Shown: positions 14,517 through 23,349, counted from the first letter of the stretch. The stretch is 64,000 nucleotides of DNA from Prolixibacter sp. SD074 (GCF_009617895.1 NZ_BLAW01000001.1:1975001-2039000), one strand, 5' to 3'. Notes: generated from the sequence alone by a model not told the origin. A program made the numbers and translations.

Positions 14517-15680
14517 TTAATTATTCTTAGTTGATAGACGAAAAGTATTGATAACATTTGAAAAATCTTTTTCCCATTTATCTTTCTCAGTTTGTCGATA
14601 GCTTAACGTAATATCAATCTTTTTGCCATGGTTAAAAAAGACGTATTCTTGTACTGACACAGGTTTGCTATTACCAAGCTGCCTAATATATGCAATTCTA
14701 AAGGCTCCTTTACCATTTATTTTCCTTACTTCAAATGGATACCACCTGACTATCTTGGCATGAAAAGCTTTCATACCCGTTGAAATTTCACTCAGATAAT
14801 AATCATTTAGGGTTTGTATTTCTTCTTCGGATAAGTCAGAACGTTGACTGTAATAATCTCCAGATACATCGTTTGTAACGTTTATTAAGATACGACTATA
14901 TTCGTCAAATGAGCCTTTTATCATTTTGTTCTGCCCCTTAGGCTGAAAAATTAGTTTTGACTTCTTCATTTGAATCCTGATTTTAGGAGCCAAAGCATCT
15001 CTAGCTCGGTCTGCCACCAAGGCTACAAATGAATTGTCATCACGCAGTTCCATTGTTGGGGGAATAGAGATGGTGCCGATATTTTCAATTTTAACTGTTT
15101 TCCAATCTTTTGGAACTATTGATTTAACTAAACCAATGCGGTCAGTTTGGCTACCTCGAATGGAAAAACTATTCAATATACTCCTTAGCAATTTACTATG
15201 AGCAAACGCCTCCTCTCCTTGAAACAAAACCAGATAAGCTACATTCGAAAGATTAAATACAAAAAATTTTCCCCAATAAGAATGGCCCATGTATTCACCA
15301 TGAAAAAACGATTCTTTCGTAGGATGCCCCTGAAAGTTACCACTCTTTAGTTCTCCAAATGATGAATTCTGGAATATTTCGCTGTGATTTAACGATTGTT
15401 CGATAAAATCGGCATATTCATTGAGATCCAAATCTTCATACACCTGCTGAATTTGCAAAGATCGGTCTCCTGTTTTTTCCCAACAAGACGTTTGGAAAAC
15501 TTTGCCTTTTTGAATTTCCTGATTTTTATAATTCCAATTGGCTGGTAGTTTGAACGAAATTTCCCTGCATTTTACCTCTTGAGTTAATTGCTGGCCATCA
15601 CATGTAACATTGAAAAACAAGATGACTGAAATAAATATAAAGGAGTGTACAAACAGGTAATTTGATTTGATTAGTTTCAT
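14517..15680 (-). CDS. Secreted protein of unknown function
   Basis: 387 residues with an N-terminal signal sequence (FVHSFIFISVILFFNVTCDGQ) whose Cys could make it a lipoprotein. Two similarly sized halves, each with aromatic beta-strand-rich text and a closing ...INTF/SILNSFSI motif (residues ~167-171 and ~378-382), suggest two copies of a Mog1/PsbP-like sandwich; this is a pattern impression only. It contains no catalytic motif I recognise. It is divergent from the 610-residue gene across a 168-bp gap. Base composition is visibly AT-rich. Confidence 0.6.
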   Translation of the reverse strand: MKLIKSNYLFVHSFIFISVILFFNVTCDGQQLTQEVKCREISFKLPANWNYKNQEIQKGKVFQTSCWEKTGDRSLQIQQVYEDLDLNEYADFIEQSLNHSEIFQNSSFGELKSGNFQGHPTKESFFHGEYMGHSYWGKFFVFNLSNVAYLVLFQGEEAFAHSKLLRSILNSFSIRGSQTDRIGLVKSIVPKDWKTVKIENIGTISIPPTMELRDDNSFVALVADRARDALAPKIRIQMKKSKLIFQPKGQNKMIKGSFDEYSRILINVTNDVSGDYYSQRSDLSEEEIQTLNDYYLSEISTGMKAFHAKIVRWYPFEVRKINGKGAFRIAYIRQLGNSKPVSVQEYVFFNHGKKIDITLSYRQTEKDKWEKDFSNVINTFRLSTKNN

Positions 15681-15848
15681 AGAAAAACAGGTATTATTAA
15701 ACTTCTACTTGTAAAACGAAACAGCAATAACGTTATTGTTCAATAGTCATTTTTACCCTATTGTAAATTTCTTATCCTATTTGGTATTGTCCAAAATAAA
15801 ATACCCTTAATTTCGTTTTTTAATACATCTAACATTTGCTCTCAAACC

Positions 15849-17681
15849 ATGAAGAAAAGAAACTTGAACCGTAGCCTTTCTATTTCAATAGTATTAGTCA
15901 TAGTATTCGTCGGAATTCAATATATTCCTGTCAAAAAGGAGGAAAAGGAAAACAGTAGTAAGGTTGATTTTTTCCAGGAAAATCAAACTCCGGAAAACAT
16001 CAAGAAATTATTGGAAACGTGCTATGCATTTAATTCGAGCCCTACTAAAGAATCCTGGTATACCCATGTCGCGCCATTTTCATGGTTCCTTTCGAAGCAA
16101 AATCATCGGAATAATAATTTGACATCTGAACCTTATGTAGATCCATTTGATTCCTTGAATAATAAAACTTATCAACAGCAAATAGAAACATTAATTCAGT
16201 TTATTAATGATCTTGTGACGGAAAAGCACTCTCAGGTTAAAGGTGCGGTCGTTACTTTCCCCTATTGGAATGAACATATTATTGAAGGAAAAGAAGAATA
16301 TCTCAGAGCAAAAACTCGTTATGAGAAAACTGTAAGAAATGAGCGAAGAAGTAAGTCACCCCAGAAGAAGAATGAACTTCAAAAAGCCATAACTTCATGG
16401 GCTATAGACATGGATAAAGGGGCAATGAATAGCAGTTGGAATCAATGGATAGATGACATGCGCAATTTCAAAGTCAAAATTAGATCACTCAGCTTATCAT
16501 CTGAAAAAGATTCATTGAAAAAAGTTCTAAGAGAAAGATTACTTAGTAGAAAAGGTTTAAAAATAATGGACAATATTTTTTTGCATTTTACCGGGGAAAC
16601 CGTCGGTAATTCAAAACTTTTTAAAGATGAAAAGGATTCATCAAGCGTATCAACTCAAAATAATGGTTTAACACATGGAAGCGGTCTTATGGACCTTAAC
16701 AAATATTTAAATGCCCCACAATTTAATGTGTACGCCCCCAAAAACAAACAACTGTTTAAAGACCAAGCAGACCGTATTGCTGAAAACATGAATGCGATTT
16801 TCGGTGGAGGGTATGACGCAAATACAGTGCGCGAACACCTAGCCGACCCGGAATATCGAAAAGAGCTGGAAAACAAGGTTATTTATTATCGCGGGAAGGA
16901 TGACGCCGAAGAGCTGTTCAGCAATAAAGAAGCGATTTATAACTATCTATTAACCAAATTTTATGGGCAAAAAATATCTCCCGAAATTTCAGTGGAAACA
17001 AAACAAAGGTTATTAGAAGCAATAAACTATTTTATATCGCTTGTTAAACCTTATCTCAAAAATCGCGAAGGAATTACATTTGATGAAGCCGTGGATGCAT
17101 ATTGTAAACTTTATGAAATACATCGGAATTACTTAAGCTCCTTCACTCCAGCCGAAAGATTAACATCTATTGAAGATATTTTGAATGGCGATATATACAC
17201 CGATGCATACAAATTTCAACTCCTTAGTAAAATCAATGCTGAATTACCCATGAAATATATGGTGGGTGGTACCATCCCTACTATTTTCTATTACCAGGGG
17301 AATTTAAAATCCATTGTGAATAATCTGATGGATGAATACAGGAAAGGCTATAACGAGTATATGGTACATGTTGCGAAAGCTTACATGGCATTAAGACCGC
17401 ACATGAAAATGTTGCAGTGGAAAAAACAAGTTGAAAATGCCAGCGTTACAAACTGGAATCTTGTACCAGTTCAAAAAAGCCCTGAACTTCTAAACTTGTC
17501 AATGTGGAGTAAGTTCTCTGATGAAACCAAACACGAGTTATTGCAACAAATGATCAATGAAGTACAGAATAAAATGATGCCTCCCAAAGCATATGTATTA
17601 TTACATCCCGAAGCCCGATTGGCAGATGAACAACGCACTGAATTAATCAATTATTTGCGCTCTGTCGATCCGAAAAATTAA
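15849..17681 (+). CDS. Large membrane-anchored or periplasmic protein of unknown function
   Basis: 610 residues starting with a basic n-region and one hydrophobic helix (LSISIVLVIVFVGIQYIPV, residues ~9-27), then a long soluble, Lys/Asn/Glu-rich part predicted to be mostly helical. There are no further membrane spans, Cys motifs or nucleotide-binding motifs, and I cannot place it in a family. It is followed by a perfect 14-bp inverted repeat that may end transcription. Codon use and AT content are unlike the core genes (for example fbp), as for the two divergent genes on its left, which suggests the three came in together. Confidence 0.6.
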   Translation: MKKRNLNRSLSISIVLVIVFVGIQYIPVKKEEKENSSKVDFFQENQTPENIKKLLETCYAFNSSPTKESWYTHVAPFSWFLSKQNHRNNNLTSEPYVDPFDSLNNKTYQQQIETLIQFINDLVTEKHSQVKGAVVTFPYWNEHIIEGKEEYLRAKTRYEKTVRNERRSKSPQKKNELQKAITSWAIDMDKGAMNSSWNQWIDDMRNFKVKIRSLSLSSEKDSLKKVLRERLLSRKGLKIMDNIFLHFTGETVGNSKLFKDEKDSSSVSTQNNGLTHGSGLMDLNKYLNAPQFNVYAPKNKQLFKDQADRIAENMNAIFGGGYDANTVREHLADPEYRKELENKVIYYRGKDDAEELFSNKEAIYNYLLTKFYGQKISPEISVETKQRLLEAINYFISLVKPYLKNREGITFDEAVDAYCKLYEIHRNYLSSFTPAERLTSIEDILNGDIYTDAYKFQLLSKINAELPMKYMVGGTIPTIFYYQGNLKSIVNNLMDEYRKGYNEYMVHVAKAYMALRPHMKMLQWKKQVENASVTNWNLVPVQKSPELLNLSMWSKFSDETKHELLQQMINEVQNKMMPPKAYVLLHPEARLADEQRTELINYLRSVDPKN

Positions 17682-17753
17682 AAATTGTTCGGTCATCTAA
17701 CATATGGAATGTAACAGTTCCAAGCTCATTTTAGCTAATTCATCTTAACAATA

Positions 17754-17791
17754 CCAAACAAAGTTCATCGAATATGGTGAACTTTGTTTGG
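17754..17791. repeat. Perfect 14-bp inverted repeat after the 610-residue gene
   Basis: CCAAACAAAGTTCA and TGAACTTTGTTTGG around a 10-base loop, 73 bp after the stop codon. The T-rich right arm could serve as a terminator, but no separate T-run follows. Confidence 0.5.
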
Positions 17792-17890
17792 CTTGTGGCA
17801 AAAGAAATCTCTATCAATCTATCTGAACCCATTCTAAATTATCTAAAATTTTCAGCAAATTATAAAAGACACCCACAGGTCCTAATATGT

Positions 17891-17940
17891 GGTGAACGGT
17901 CGTTTTTTGATGGTGAACGTATCAATCTGTGTGGTGAACG
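17891..17940. repeat. Three GGTGAACG motifs at exact 21-bp spacing
   Basis: GGTGAACG occurs at 17891, 17912 and 17933. The intervening 13 bases differ. The motif resembles the AGTGAACA core of the IS21 ends that start 100 bp later, but with different flanks and period, so it may be the end of a second, lost IS21-family element. Confidence 0.55.
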
Positions 17941-18125
17941 GCAAAATGGGGCATTTTTCATATCCCAAAATAGTAGCAAAAAAATAGGTTGATATGATTT
18001 CCAAATTTGGAAAAATCTATATTCTAACATAAATTACTTATTCCGGCGAAAGTGAACAGTGTAATCCGGGCAAAGTGAACAGTTTTTAGATTCATCAGAT
18101 TTGTCGTTAAAAATAGGCAAAAAAA

Positions 18126-18860
18126 TTATTGTTTGTTTTTTCGTTTTCTCATCGATTCACCTTTGATTTCGATGCGGTGTGCCGAGTGGACGATCCGGTC
18201 CAGGATGGCATCGGCAATGGTTTTTTCCTCAAAGAGTTCATACCATACACTTACAGGGATTTGCGTGGATATTATGGTTGATTTCCCGATTTGCCGGTCT
18301 TCCATGATATCCAGTAGCATCAATTGTTTTTGTTGGTCGATTGGCTGGAGCCCAAAATCATCCAGGATGAGCAGGTCCTGTTTTTCAATTTTGGCCAGTT
18401 CTTTCAAATAGGTCTCATCGGCTTTTGATATCCCCAGGCGGGTAAAAAGTTTTCCGGTGTTCGTGTACATGGTTTTATACCCTTTTATGCATGCCTGGTA
18501 ACCAAGGGCAGTGGCGATGTAGCTTTTGCCGACACCTGTACTTCCGGTGATAATGGCATTTTCCCCTTTATCAATAAAACCGCAGCCGGCCAGCCTCAAA
18601 AGCAGGTTTTTGTCCAGCATCCGTTGCGGGCTAAAGTCAATTTCTTCAATGGCTGCCTGGTAGCGGAACCGGGCATTTTTGATTAACCGTTCGGTCCGGC
18701 TGTTTTGTCGTTCGTCCCATTCCGATTCGACCAGGTAAGTGATCAACTGGTCCGCAGTGTAGTGGTCCATGTTCCCTGTCATAAAGGTAGATTCAAAAGC
18801 ACGGTGCATTCCGTTAAGGCGCATCTTCTTCATTTTTTCCAATGTTGCATTGTTGTTCAT
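18126..18860 (-). CDS. istB: IS21 helper ATPase IstB
   Basis: 244 residues, a DnaC-like AAA+ ATPase. The Walker A GSTGVGKS is near residue 106, Walker B LLILDDFG near 168, followed by a sensor-type STIISTQIP. IstB binds DNA and helps IstA in target selection and strand transfer. It starts 17 bp after istA. Full length, no frameshift. Confidence 0.92.
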   Translation of the reverse strand: MNNNATLEKMKKMRLNGMHRAFESTFMTGNMDHYTADQLITYLVESEWDERQNSRTERLIKNARFRYQAAIEEIDFSPQRMLDKNLLLRLAGCGFIDKGENAIITGSTGVGKSYIATALGYQACIKGYKTMYTNTGKLFTRLGISKADETYLKELAKIEKQDLLILDDFGLQPIDQQKQLMLLDIMEDRQIGKSTIISTQIPVSVWYELFEEKTIADAILDRIVHSAHRIEIKGESMRKRKNKQ

Positions 18861-18877
18861 TGTGCGTGTTTTTTTAG

Positions 18878-20437
18878 TTAATTGTAATATGATTTTCCCC
18901 TGATATTGTCATGGAACGGCAGGTTTAAGGATGCCTGTGCCGGTTCCGGTGTTTTGTCCAGCCCTTTTTCCAGGATGTTTTTGACCGAGCTGTAATTGCA
19001 GGCACGGTACAGCATGGCCCGCCGGCAGGCTTTCTCCATGCGCCCATGGCCTGCTTTCTTTGCCATGGACAGGATGCCCAGGCAGGATTTGTAGCCTTGT
19101 TCTGGGTGCGTGGCATTTTCCAGTATCACCGAGACCAGTTGCTGGCAGGACGGCCCGACCCGTCCGGCCCAGTCTTTAAAACGGTCCGGGTTCCATTCGC
19201 TGACAAAACGGTGGGCAGAGGGCAGGTGGTCTTTGCAGGTGGAGTAACCATACTTCCGGTAGTCCCTCTGGTGACAGGCGATACGAAGGGTTTGGTGGTA
19301 GATCTCGACATCGTCCGGGGAGTAAAGTACTTTTACTTTTTGCCCGATGTAGCGATAGGGCACGCTGTAGTAGTGCTTGTCTTCACCCAGATAGACGTGG
19401 CAGTTTTTTTGGGCCTTCGCTTCCCGGTGCTGTTTAAACCCGTAGCGTTCCGGTGGCAACGGGCCAAGGGCGGGCTTGTCTGTTGATTCGAACAGGTCCT
19501 GCCTGCTATAGCCTTTCCCCTGGAAACAGGCCCGGTTATATCCTTCCAGCAACGGGGCAATGCCCTGGCCGTTCAACTGGTTCAGGGAATAAAATTCCTT
19601 ATCGTGCAGATGGGCATAGATACGGTGATAGACTATCTTCACGGCACCTTCGACCAATGCTTTGTCCTTTGGTTTGTAACTTCTTGCAGGAAGGACCGTG
19701 ACCTGGTAATGCGCACCAAAACCGGCAAAATTTTCGTTCAGGGTGGGTTCGTACTTGTCACTCTTATTGACCGCCGATTTTAAATTGTCGGTTACAAGGG
19801 CACGGGGGACACCCCCAAAATAATGCAGGGCGTTCTGGCAGGCTTCGATAAAATCGCCAACCTGCTGGCTGCGGCAGGCCTGTACGTAAGTCTTCTGGCT
19901 GGCCCCCAGGGTGGCCACAAATACTTCGACCGGGATGATCTCGCCCGTTTCTTTATCGGTAATATGCAGTTTCTTTCCTGTAAAATCCACAAACAACTTA
20001 TCGCCCGCTTTGTGCTCATGATGCATGTATGCATCGCTTTGTTCCCGCCAATGCTGGAAATGGTGACAAAACTGGCTGTACCCGTAACCATCAGGATAAG
20101 ATTGTTTGTAACGGGCCCATAAATGCCAGCGGGTCACCCCAACGCGTTTCAGTTCCTTTTCTATAGCGGGGAACAATTCCAACAGCGAGCTGTAACGCTG
20201 CCTTTCGTCTCCCTGGTGGGGGGATTGCTGTTCGTCCAGCAAGCCCGAAAGTTGTTCGTCACTCAGGGTCAATAACCCGTCCATGGGGATATCCAGGGAT
20301 TCAAATAACTTCAGGTATTTGATCACCGTGGTACGGGAACTCCCGATGCTCTGGGAGATCTTCAGGTTGGAAAGCCCGTTGTTCTTTAATCGTAAAATTT
20401 CTTTTAGCATGATAAATTCCATTGGTTTGTTTGCCAT
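18878..20437 (-). CDS. istA: IS21 transposase IstA
   Basis: 519 residues. An N-terminal HTH (LSNLKISQSIGSSRTTVIKYL) is followed by a DDE catalytic core with Asp in FVDFTGKK, Asp in LVTDNLKSAV and Glu in KALVEGAV, the last after the PKDK motif. A C-terminal beta-barrel region (CHVYLGEDKHYYSVPYRYIG) completes the family layout. Length is normal. It catalyses cut/copy and insertion of the element with IstB. Confidence 0.92.
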   Translation of the reverse strand: MANKPMEFIMLKEILRLKNNGLSNLKISQSIGSSRTTVIKYLKLFESLDIPMDGLLTLSDEQLSGLLDEQQSPHQGDERQRYSSLLELFPAIEKELKRVGVTRWHLWARYKQSYPDGYGYSQFCHHFQHWREQSDAYMHHEHKAGDKLFVDFTGKKLHITDKETGEIIPVEVFVATLGASQKTYVQACRSQQVGDFIEACQNALHYFGGVPRALVTDNLKSAVNKSDKYEPTLNENFAGFGAHYQVTVLPARSYKPKDKALVEGAVKIVYHRIYAHLHDKEFYSLNQLNGQGIAPLLEGYNRACFQGKGYSRQDLFESTDKPALGPLPPERYGFKQHREAKAQKNCHVYLGEDKHYYSVPYRYIGQKVKVLYSPDDVEIYHQTLRIACHQRDYRKYGYSTCKDHLPSAHRFVSEWNPDRFKDWAGRVGPSCQQLVSVILENATHPEQGYKSCLGILSMAKKAGHGRMEKACRRAMLYRACNYSSVKNILEKGLDKTPEPAQASLNLPFHDNIRGKSYYN

Positions 20438-20786
20438 TGCTCCAGATAGTTGATTTGTCTGGAAGCGAGTTTAACAAACCTGTAGAATCTAAAACCCAAA
20501 ATCCCAAAAACAAGGTGTTCACTTTGCCCGGAATGGGGTGTTCACTTTGCTCCGGAATCAGGTGTACAGTTTCACCGGAATAGGGTGTTCACTTTGGGCC
20601 GGAATATGTACAAAATTAGGAATCGAACAAAGATAAACAACCAGAACAACAACCGACAGATTCGAAATAAATACATCAATACATGCTATTTACGGAACAT
20701 AAGCCGTACTGTCGTCTCCGGCAATGATAATGTTTCGGACATAGCGCATAATTAATCTTTATCTAAACCCTAAACTCATTTTAACC

Positions 20787-21536
20787 ATGAGCAATTCAGA
20801 AGATTATTCAGCCAGCATTGACGCGATTAAAGCGATTCCGGAAGATCTGATTCGCATTCCGGCTATACCGGTCAATGTTTATCTGCAGGAAGCAGAAGAT
20901 TTGTATCACTGGTGTAAAGATGATGCTACCGAACTAGCCAAAGGTGGCATTACCGCCGAAATGATTGAGGAGTTGCCGGTACGCACCGGTGCCTGCCGCG
21001 AAGCGCAATCACTATGGTTCAAGGACCATTACACCAGCAAGGAAGCCAAGAAATTGTGGGACGAACAATCTCCGGCAGCCTACGACCTGCGCGACGAGCT
21101 GTTGCACGATTTTCGCTATGCATTCAGGGGCGACAACCAGCTACTGGGACGTGTTTCCGAAATTGCCGATGGCACCGGTCATGCCGACATGATTCAGGAC
21201 CTGAATGACCTGGCCGTATTGGGACGCGAAAACCCCGCTCCCCTGGCTGCCATCAACTTCGATGTTATCCAGCTCGACACGGCAGCACAAACCGCCGACT
21301 CGATGGCCGAACTGCTGGCACAGTCCAACGGAGACAAACAGGAAGGGAACCCGGCCAAAATCATCCGCGACCGCGCCTATACTCACTTGAAACAACTGGT
21401 CGATGACATCCGCGCCTGTGGCAAGTATGTATTCTGGAAAAAGCCGGATCGGTTGGTGGGATATAGTAGCCATTACTATCGCGTGAGTAACCGAAAAGGC
21501 AGCGCTGAGGCAGAAGAAAACACTCCGGTGGAATAA
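20787..21536 (+). CDS. Conserved-looking protein of unknown function
   Basis: 249 residues, acidic and probably mostly helical, with no signal peptide or membrane helix. The start MSNSEDYSASIDAIKAIPEDLIRIPAIPVNVYLQEAEDL is followed by DLYHWCKDDATELAKGG and a C-terminal basic aromatic segment (ACGKYVFWKKPDRLVGYSSHYYR). The codon pattern is that of core genes of this genome, unlike the neighbouring AT-rich group. I do not recognise the family. It is followed after 100 bp by the ACAGG array; a link between the two is possible but unproven. Confidence 0.7.
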   Translation: MSNSEDYSASIDAIKAIPEDLIRIPAIPVNVYLQEAEDLYHWCKDDATELAKGGITAEMIEELPVRTGACREAQSLWFKDHYTSKEAKKLWDEQSPAAYDLRDELLHDFRYAFRGDNQLLGRVSEIADGTGHADMIQDLNDLAVLGRENPAPLAAINFDVIQLDTAAQTADSMAELLAQSNGDKQEGNPAKIIRDRAYTHLKQLVDDIRACGKYVFWKKPDRLVGYSSHYYRVSNRKGSAEAEENTPVE

Positions 21537-21620
21537 TTTCCCTTTCCGGTAACATGATACAACGTCCCGGCAGGGTTTGAAGACCCCCTGTTTAAGCCGA
21601 ACAGTACCCGGTAGCCTAAA

Positions 21621-21649
21621 CTCCCTTTCCTGTTGAACAGGGAAGGGAG
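21621..21649. repeat. Hairpin at the head of the ACAGG array
   Basis: CTCCCTTTCCTGTT and AACAGGGAAGGGAG pair with one mismatch around a single base (21635). The first ACAGG unit lies in its right arm, and an inverted CCTGTT in its left arm. It may double as a terminator of the 249-residue gene, although no T-run follows. Confidence 0.5.
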
Positions 21650-21926
21650 TTCGTGCAACAGGACAATCAATTATCACACAGGGAACTTCCAAAAGTAAAC
21701 TGGGCCAACGAAAAAGGCACAGGAGTACTATTTCACCCCACAGGAAAAGCAAAAAAGACAACAGGACAACCCAAAACCCCCACAGGGCGGGTGCAATAGA
21801 CAACAGGGCATATAAAAACCGAACAGGGACGACAAATAGATACACAGGGAATAATAAACATGCACAGGAAATGAATTTATTCACACAGGACGAACAAATA
21901 AAGTCACAGGACGACTAAAAAATAGC
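21637..21926. repeat. Phased array of 14 ACAGG motifs with 20-21-bp period
   Basis: ACAGGR begins at 21637, 21658, 21678, 21719, 21740, 21761, 21782, 21803, 21823, 21844, 21864, 21885 and 21906; a degenerate unit ACTGGG sits at the expected 21699. Steps are 20 or 21 bp throughout (mean about 20.7). The 14-15 bases between motifs differ from unit to unit but are A-rich in the middle and often end in C or A just before the next motif. There is no reading frame that follows the period, because the 20-bp steps shift it. The left side starts in a hairpin. Function unknown. Confidence 0.8.
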
Positions 21927-21981
21927 AAAATGTCAGTATTTGCTTGTTTCGGGATTATTTACACCCACTAAATCGAAAATA

Positions 21982-22143
21982 ATGGAATCATATTTTGTCA
22001 ATACGCAGGCACAAGCCAACGGAGATCATGAAGTTCATAAGTCAGGATGTAATTATATGCCCCTTCCGGGAAATCAAAAATACCTGGGGGCTTACTTGTC
22101 CTGTAAGCAGGCCGTGCCACACCGGTTGAGAAGTTTTTATTAG
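21982..22143 (+). pseudogene. Truncated small conserved Bacteroidota protein
   Basis: The frame starts MESYFVNTQAQANGDHEVHKSGC and continues NYMPLPGNQKYLGAYLSC, matching my memory of a ~65-residue protein common in Bacteroidota (FVN...NGDHEVH..GC....N..YLG.F..C..A) that normally ends with a Cys-rich NGC..C...CH tail. Here the text leaves the family pattern after CKQAV and stops within about nine codons, just before the REP-rich block, so the zinc-ligand-like tail is missing. Either truncated by repeat insertion or a divergent variant. Confidence 0.5.
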
Positions 22144-22163
22144 GGAATAACGGCCATCAATTA

Positions 22164-22838
22164 GTGGAAGCCCTTCAGGCTTCTATCTTGTTCACCGTAT
22201 TCTACCCGGGGGCGTTGCCCCCAGCTTTGGACTTCCAGGCTTTCAGCCTGTTTGGGATATACACTATTTCGACGGAAAACATGGGAAATTCAATACAGGC
22301 CCAATTCAAAAATGCCAAAACCTGAAAGGCGAGAAAAATCAATCCATGCAAGGGCCTCGCAGACTGCTCCCCACCAAAGAGCCTGAAAGGGCCCCAATTC
22401 CATAACTTGGGGCAACGCCCCAAGGGAACAGACCTATGAATAGCACACCCAGCCTGAAGGGCTGGCACAATGATATACAGTTGAATAACATCGAATATGA
22501 GTGGAAACCTGAAAGGCGAGAAAAATCAATTGATGCAAGGGCCTCGCAGACTGATCCCCACCAAAGGGCCTGAAGGGCCCCAATTCCATAACTTGGGGCA
22601 ACGCCCCAAGAGAACGGATCTATGAATAGCACGCCCAGCCTGTAGGGCTGGAACAATGATATACAGTTGAATAACATCGAATATGAGTGGAAACCTGAAA
22701 GGGGACGAAAAATCAATCGATGCAAGGGCCTCGCAGACTGATCCCCACCAAAGAGCCTGAAAGGCTCACATTCCATAACTTGGGGCAACGCCCCAAGAGA
22801 ACGGACCTATGAATGGCACACCCAGCCTGAAGGGCTGG
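22164..22838. repeat. 675-bp direct repeat, left copy (REP head plus three 186-bp units)
   Basis: The copy begins with AGCCCTTCAGGCTT, GGGGGCGTTGCCCCC and CAGGCTTTCAGCCTG palindromes and a 67-bp segment ending at 22320. Three tandem units follow, starting CCTGAAAGG at 22321, 22508 and 22694 (steps 187 and 186). Each unit carries a ...CCTGAA(A/G)GG... hairpin, CTTGGGGCAACGCCCCAAG and CAGCCTGAAGGGCTG. A matching copy lies on the other side of the transposase gene. Confidence 0.85.
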
Positions 22839-22890
22839 AACAAACCTGAAAAAGCGAACGAATCCATATCAACCTGCAAAAACTCTATTT

Positions 22891-23340
22891 ATGGGCCAAT
22901 CACTCGCACAATTGTATGTTCACCTTATCTTTGGAACCAAAGAGCGTTACCCGTTCGTTTCAACAGAGATAAAACCCGCATTCGAAGCATATATCACAGG
23001 TATATTTAAGAATCTAAACAGCCCGACGATTATTGTTTATGCCAATCCTGACCATGTTCACATCCTGTTCCGTCTTTCTAAAAACCATGCTCTGGCGAAA
23101 ATAGTAGAGGAAGTCAAGAAAAGTTCATCTAAATGGATGAAAGAAAAGGGAGTCCGGAAATTCGTCTGGCAAATCGGGTACGCGGCATTTTCAGTTAGTA
23201 GTTCGAAATTAGATTCCGTGAAAAGGTATATCCAAAATCAACAGGAGCACCACCGAAGAATCAGTTTCCAGGAGGAGATCGAGACATTCATGGGGCATTA
23301 CCGGATTTCGGAATATGACGGGAGTTATTTTTGGGCGTGA
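22891..23340 (+). CDS. REP-associated tyrosine transposase (RAYT), IS200/IS605 Y1 type
   Basis: 149 residues. The start MGQSLAQLYVHLIFGTKER matches the Y1 transposase N-terminus. The metal-binding His-x-His is in NPDHVHILFRL near residue 55, and the nucleophile Tyr is expected in VKRYIQNQQEHH near residue 112. Such single-domain enzymes cut and join single-stranded DNA at REP hairpins. The gene is placed between two direct repeats built from REP palindromes, the classical REP-RAYT arrangement. The frame is intact with normal length. Confidence 0.9.
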   Translation: MGQSLAQLYVHLIFGTKERYPFVSTEIKPAFEAYITGIFKNLNSPTIIVYANPDHVHILFRLSKNHALAKIVEEVKKSSSKWMKEKGVRKFVWQIGYAAFSVSSSKLDSVKRYIQNQQEHHRRISFQEEIETFMGHYRISEYDGSYFWA

Positions 23341-23349
23341 ACGGTGGAA

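Larger units (their letters stand above)
18037..20612 (-). mobile_element. Complete IS21-family insertion sequence
   Basis: The element holds istA and istB in the usual order on the minus strand, bracketed by multiple terminal repeats of the form CCGGnnnAAAGTGAACA: two at the left (18041-18059, 18063-18082) and four at the right, at 23-24-bp steps (20514-20609). Such multi-copy ends are typical of IS21. AAATTA is found directly outside both ends (18031-18036 and 20613-20618) and may be the target duplication; the outermost few bases of the two ends do not match well, so the borders are good to about 5 bp. Both genes look intact, so it may be active. Confidence 0.85.

Noticed and set aside
17774-17992. 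A 72-codon plus-strand frame left of the IS21
   Set aside because: It runs through an inverted repeat and the GGTGAACG array, which explains its repeated GER residues; not a gene.
21141-21884. A 247-codon minus-strand frame across the ACAGG array and the 249-residue gene
   Set aside because: It is antisense to a well-formed gene over half its length, and its hydrophobic part arises from the pyrimidine-rich complement of the array; it does not follow the 20/21-bp period.
21637-21926. Reading the ACAGG array as a CRISPR array
   Set aside because: The conserved part is only 5-6 bp and spacers are 14-15 bp, far shorter than any CRISPR repeat or spacer; no cas genes are nearby.
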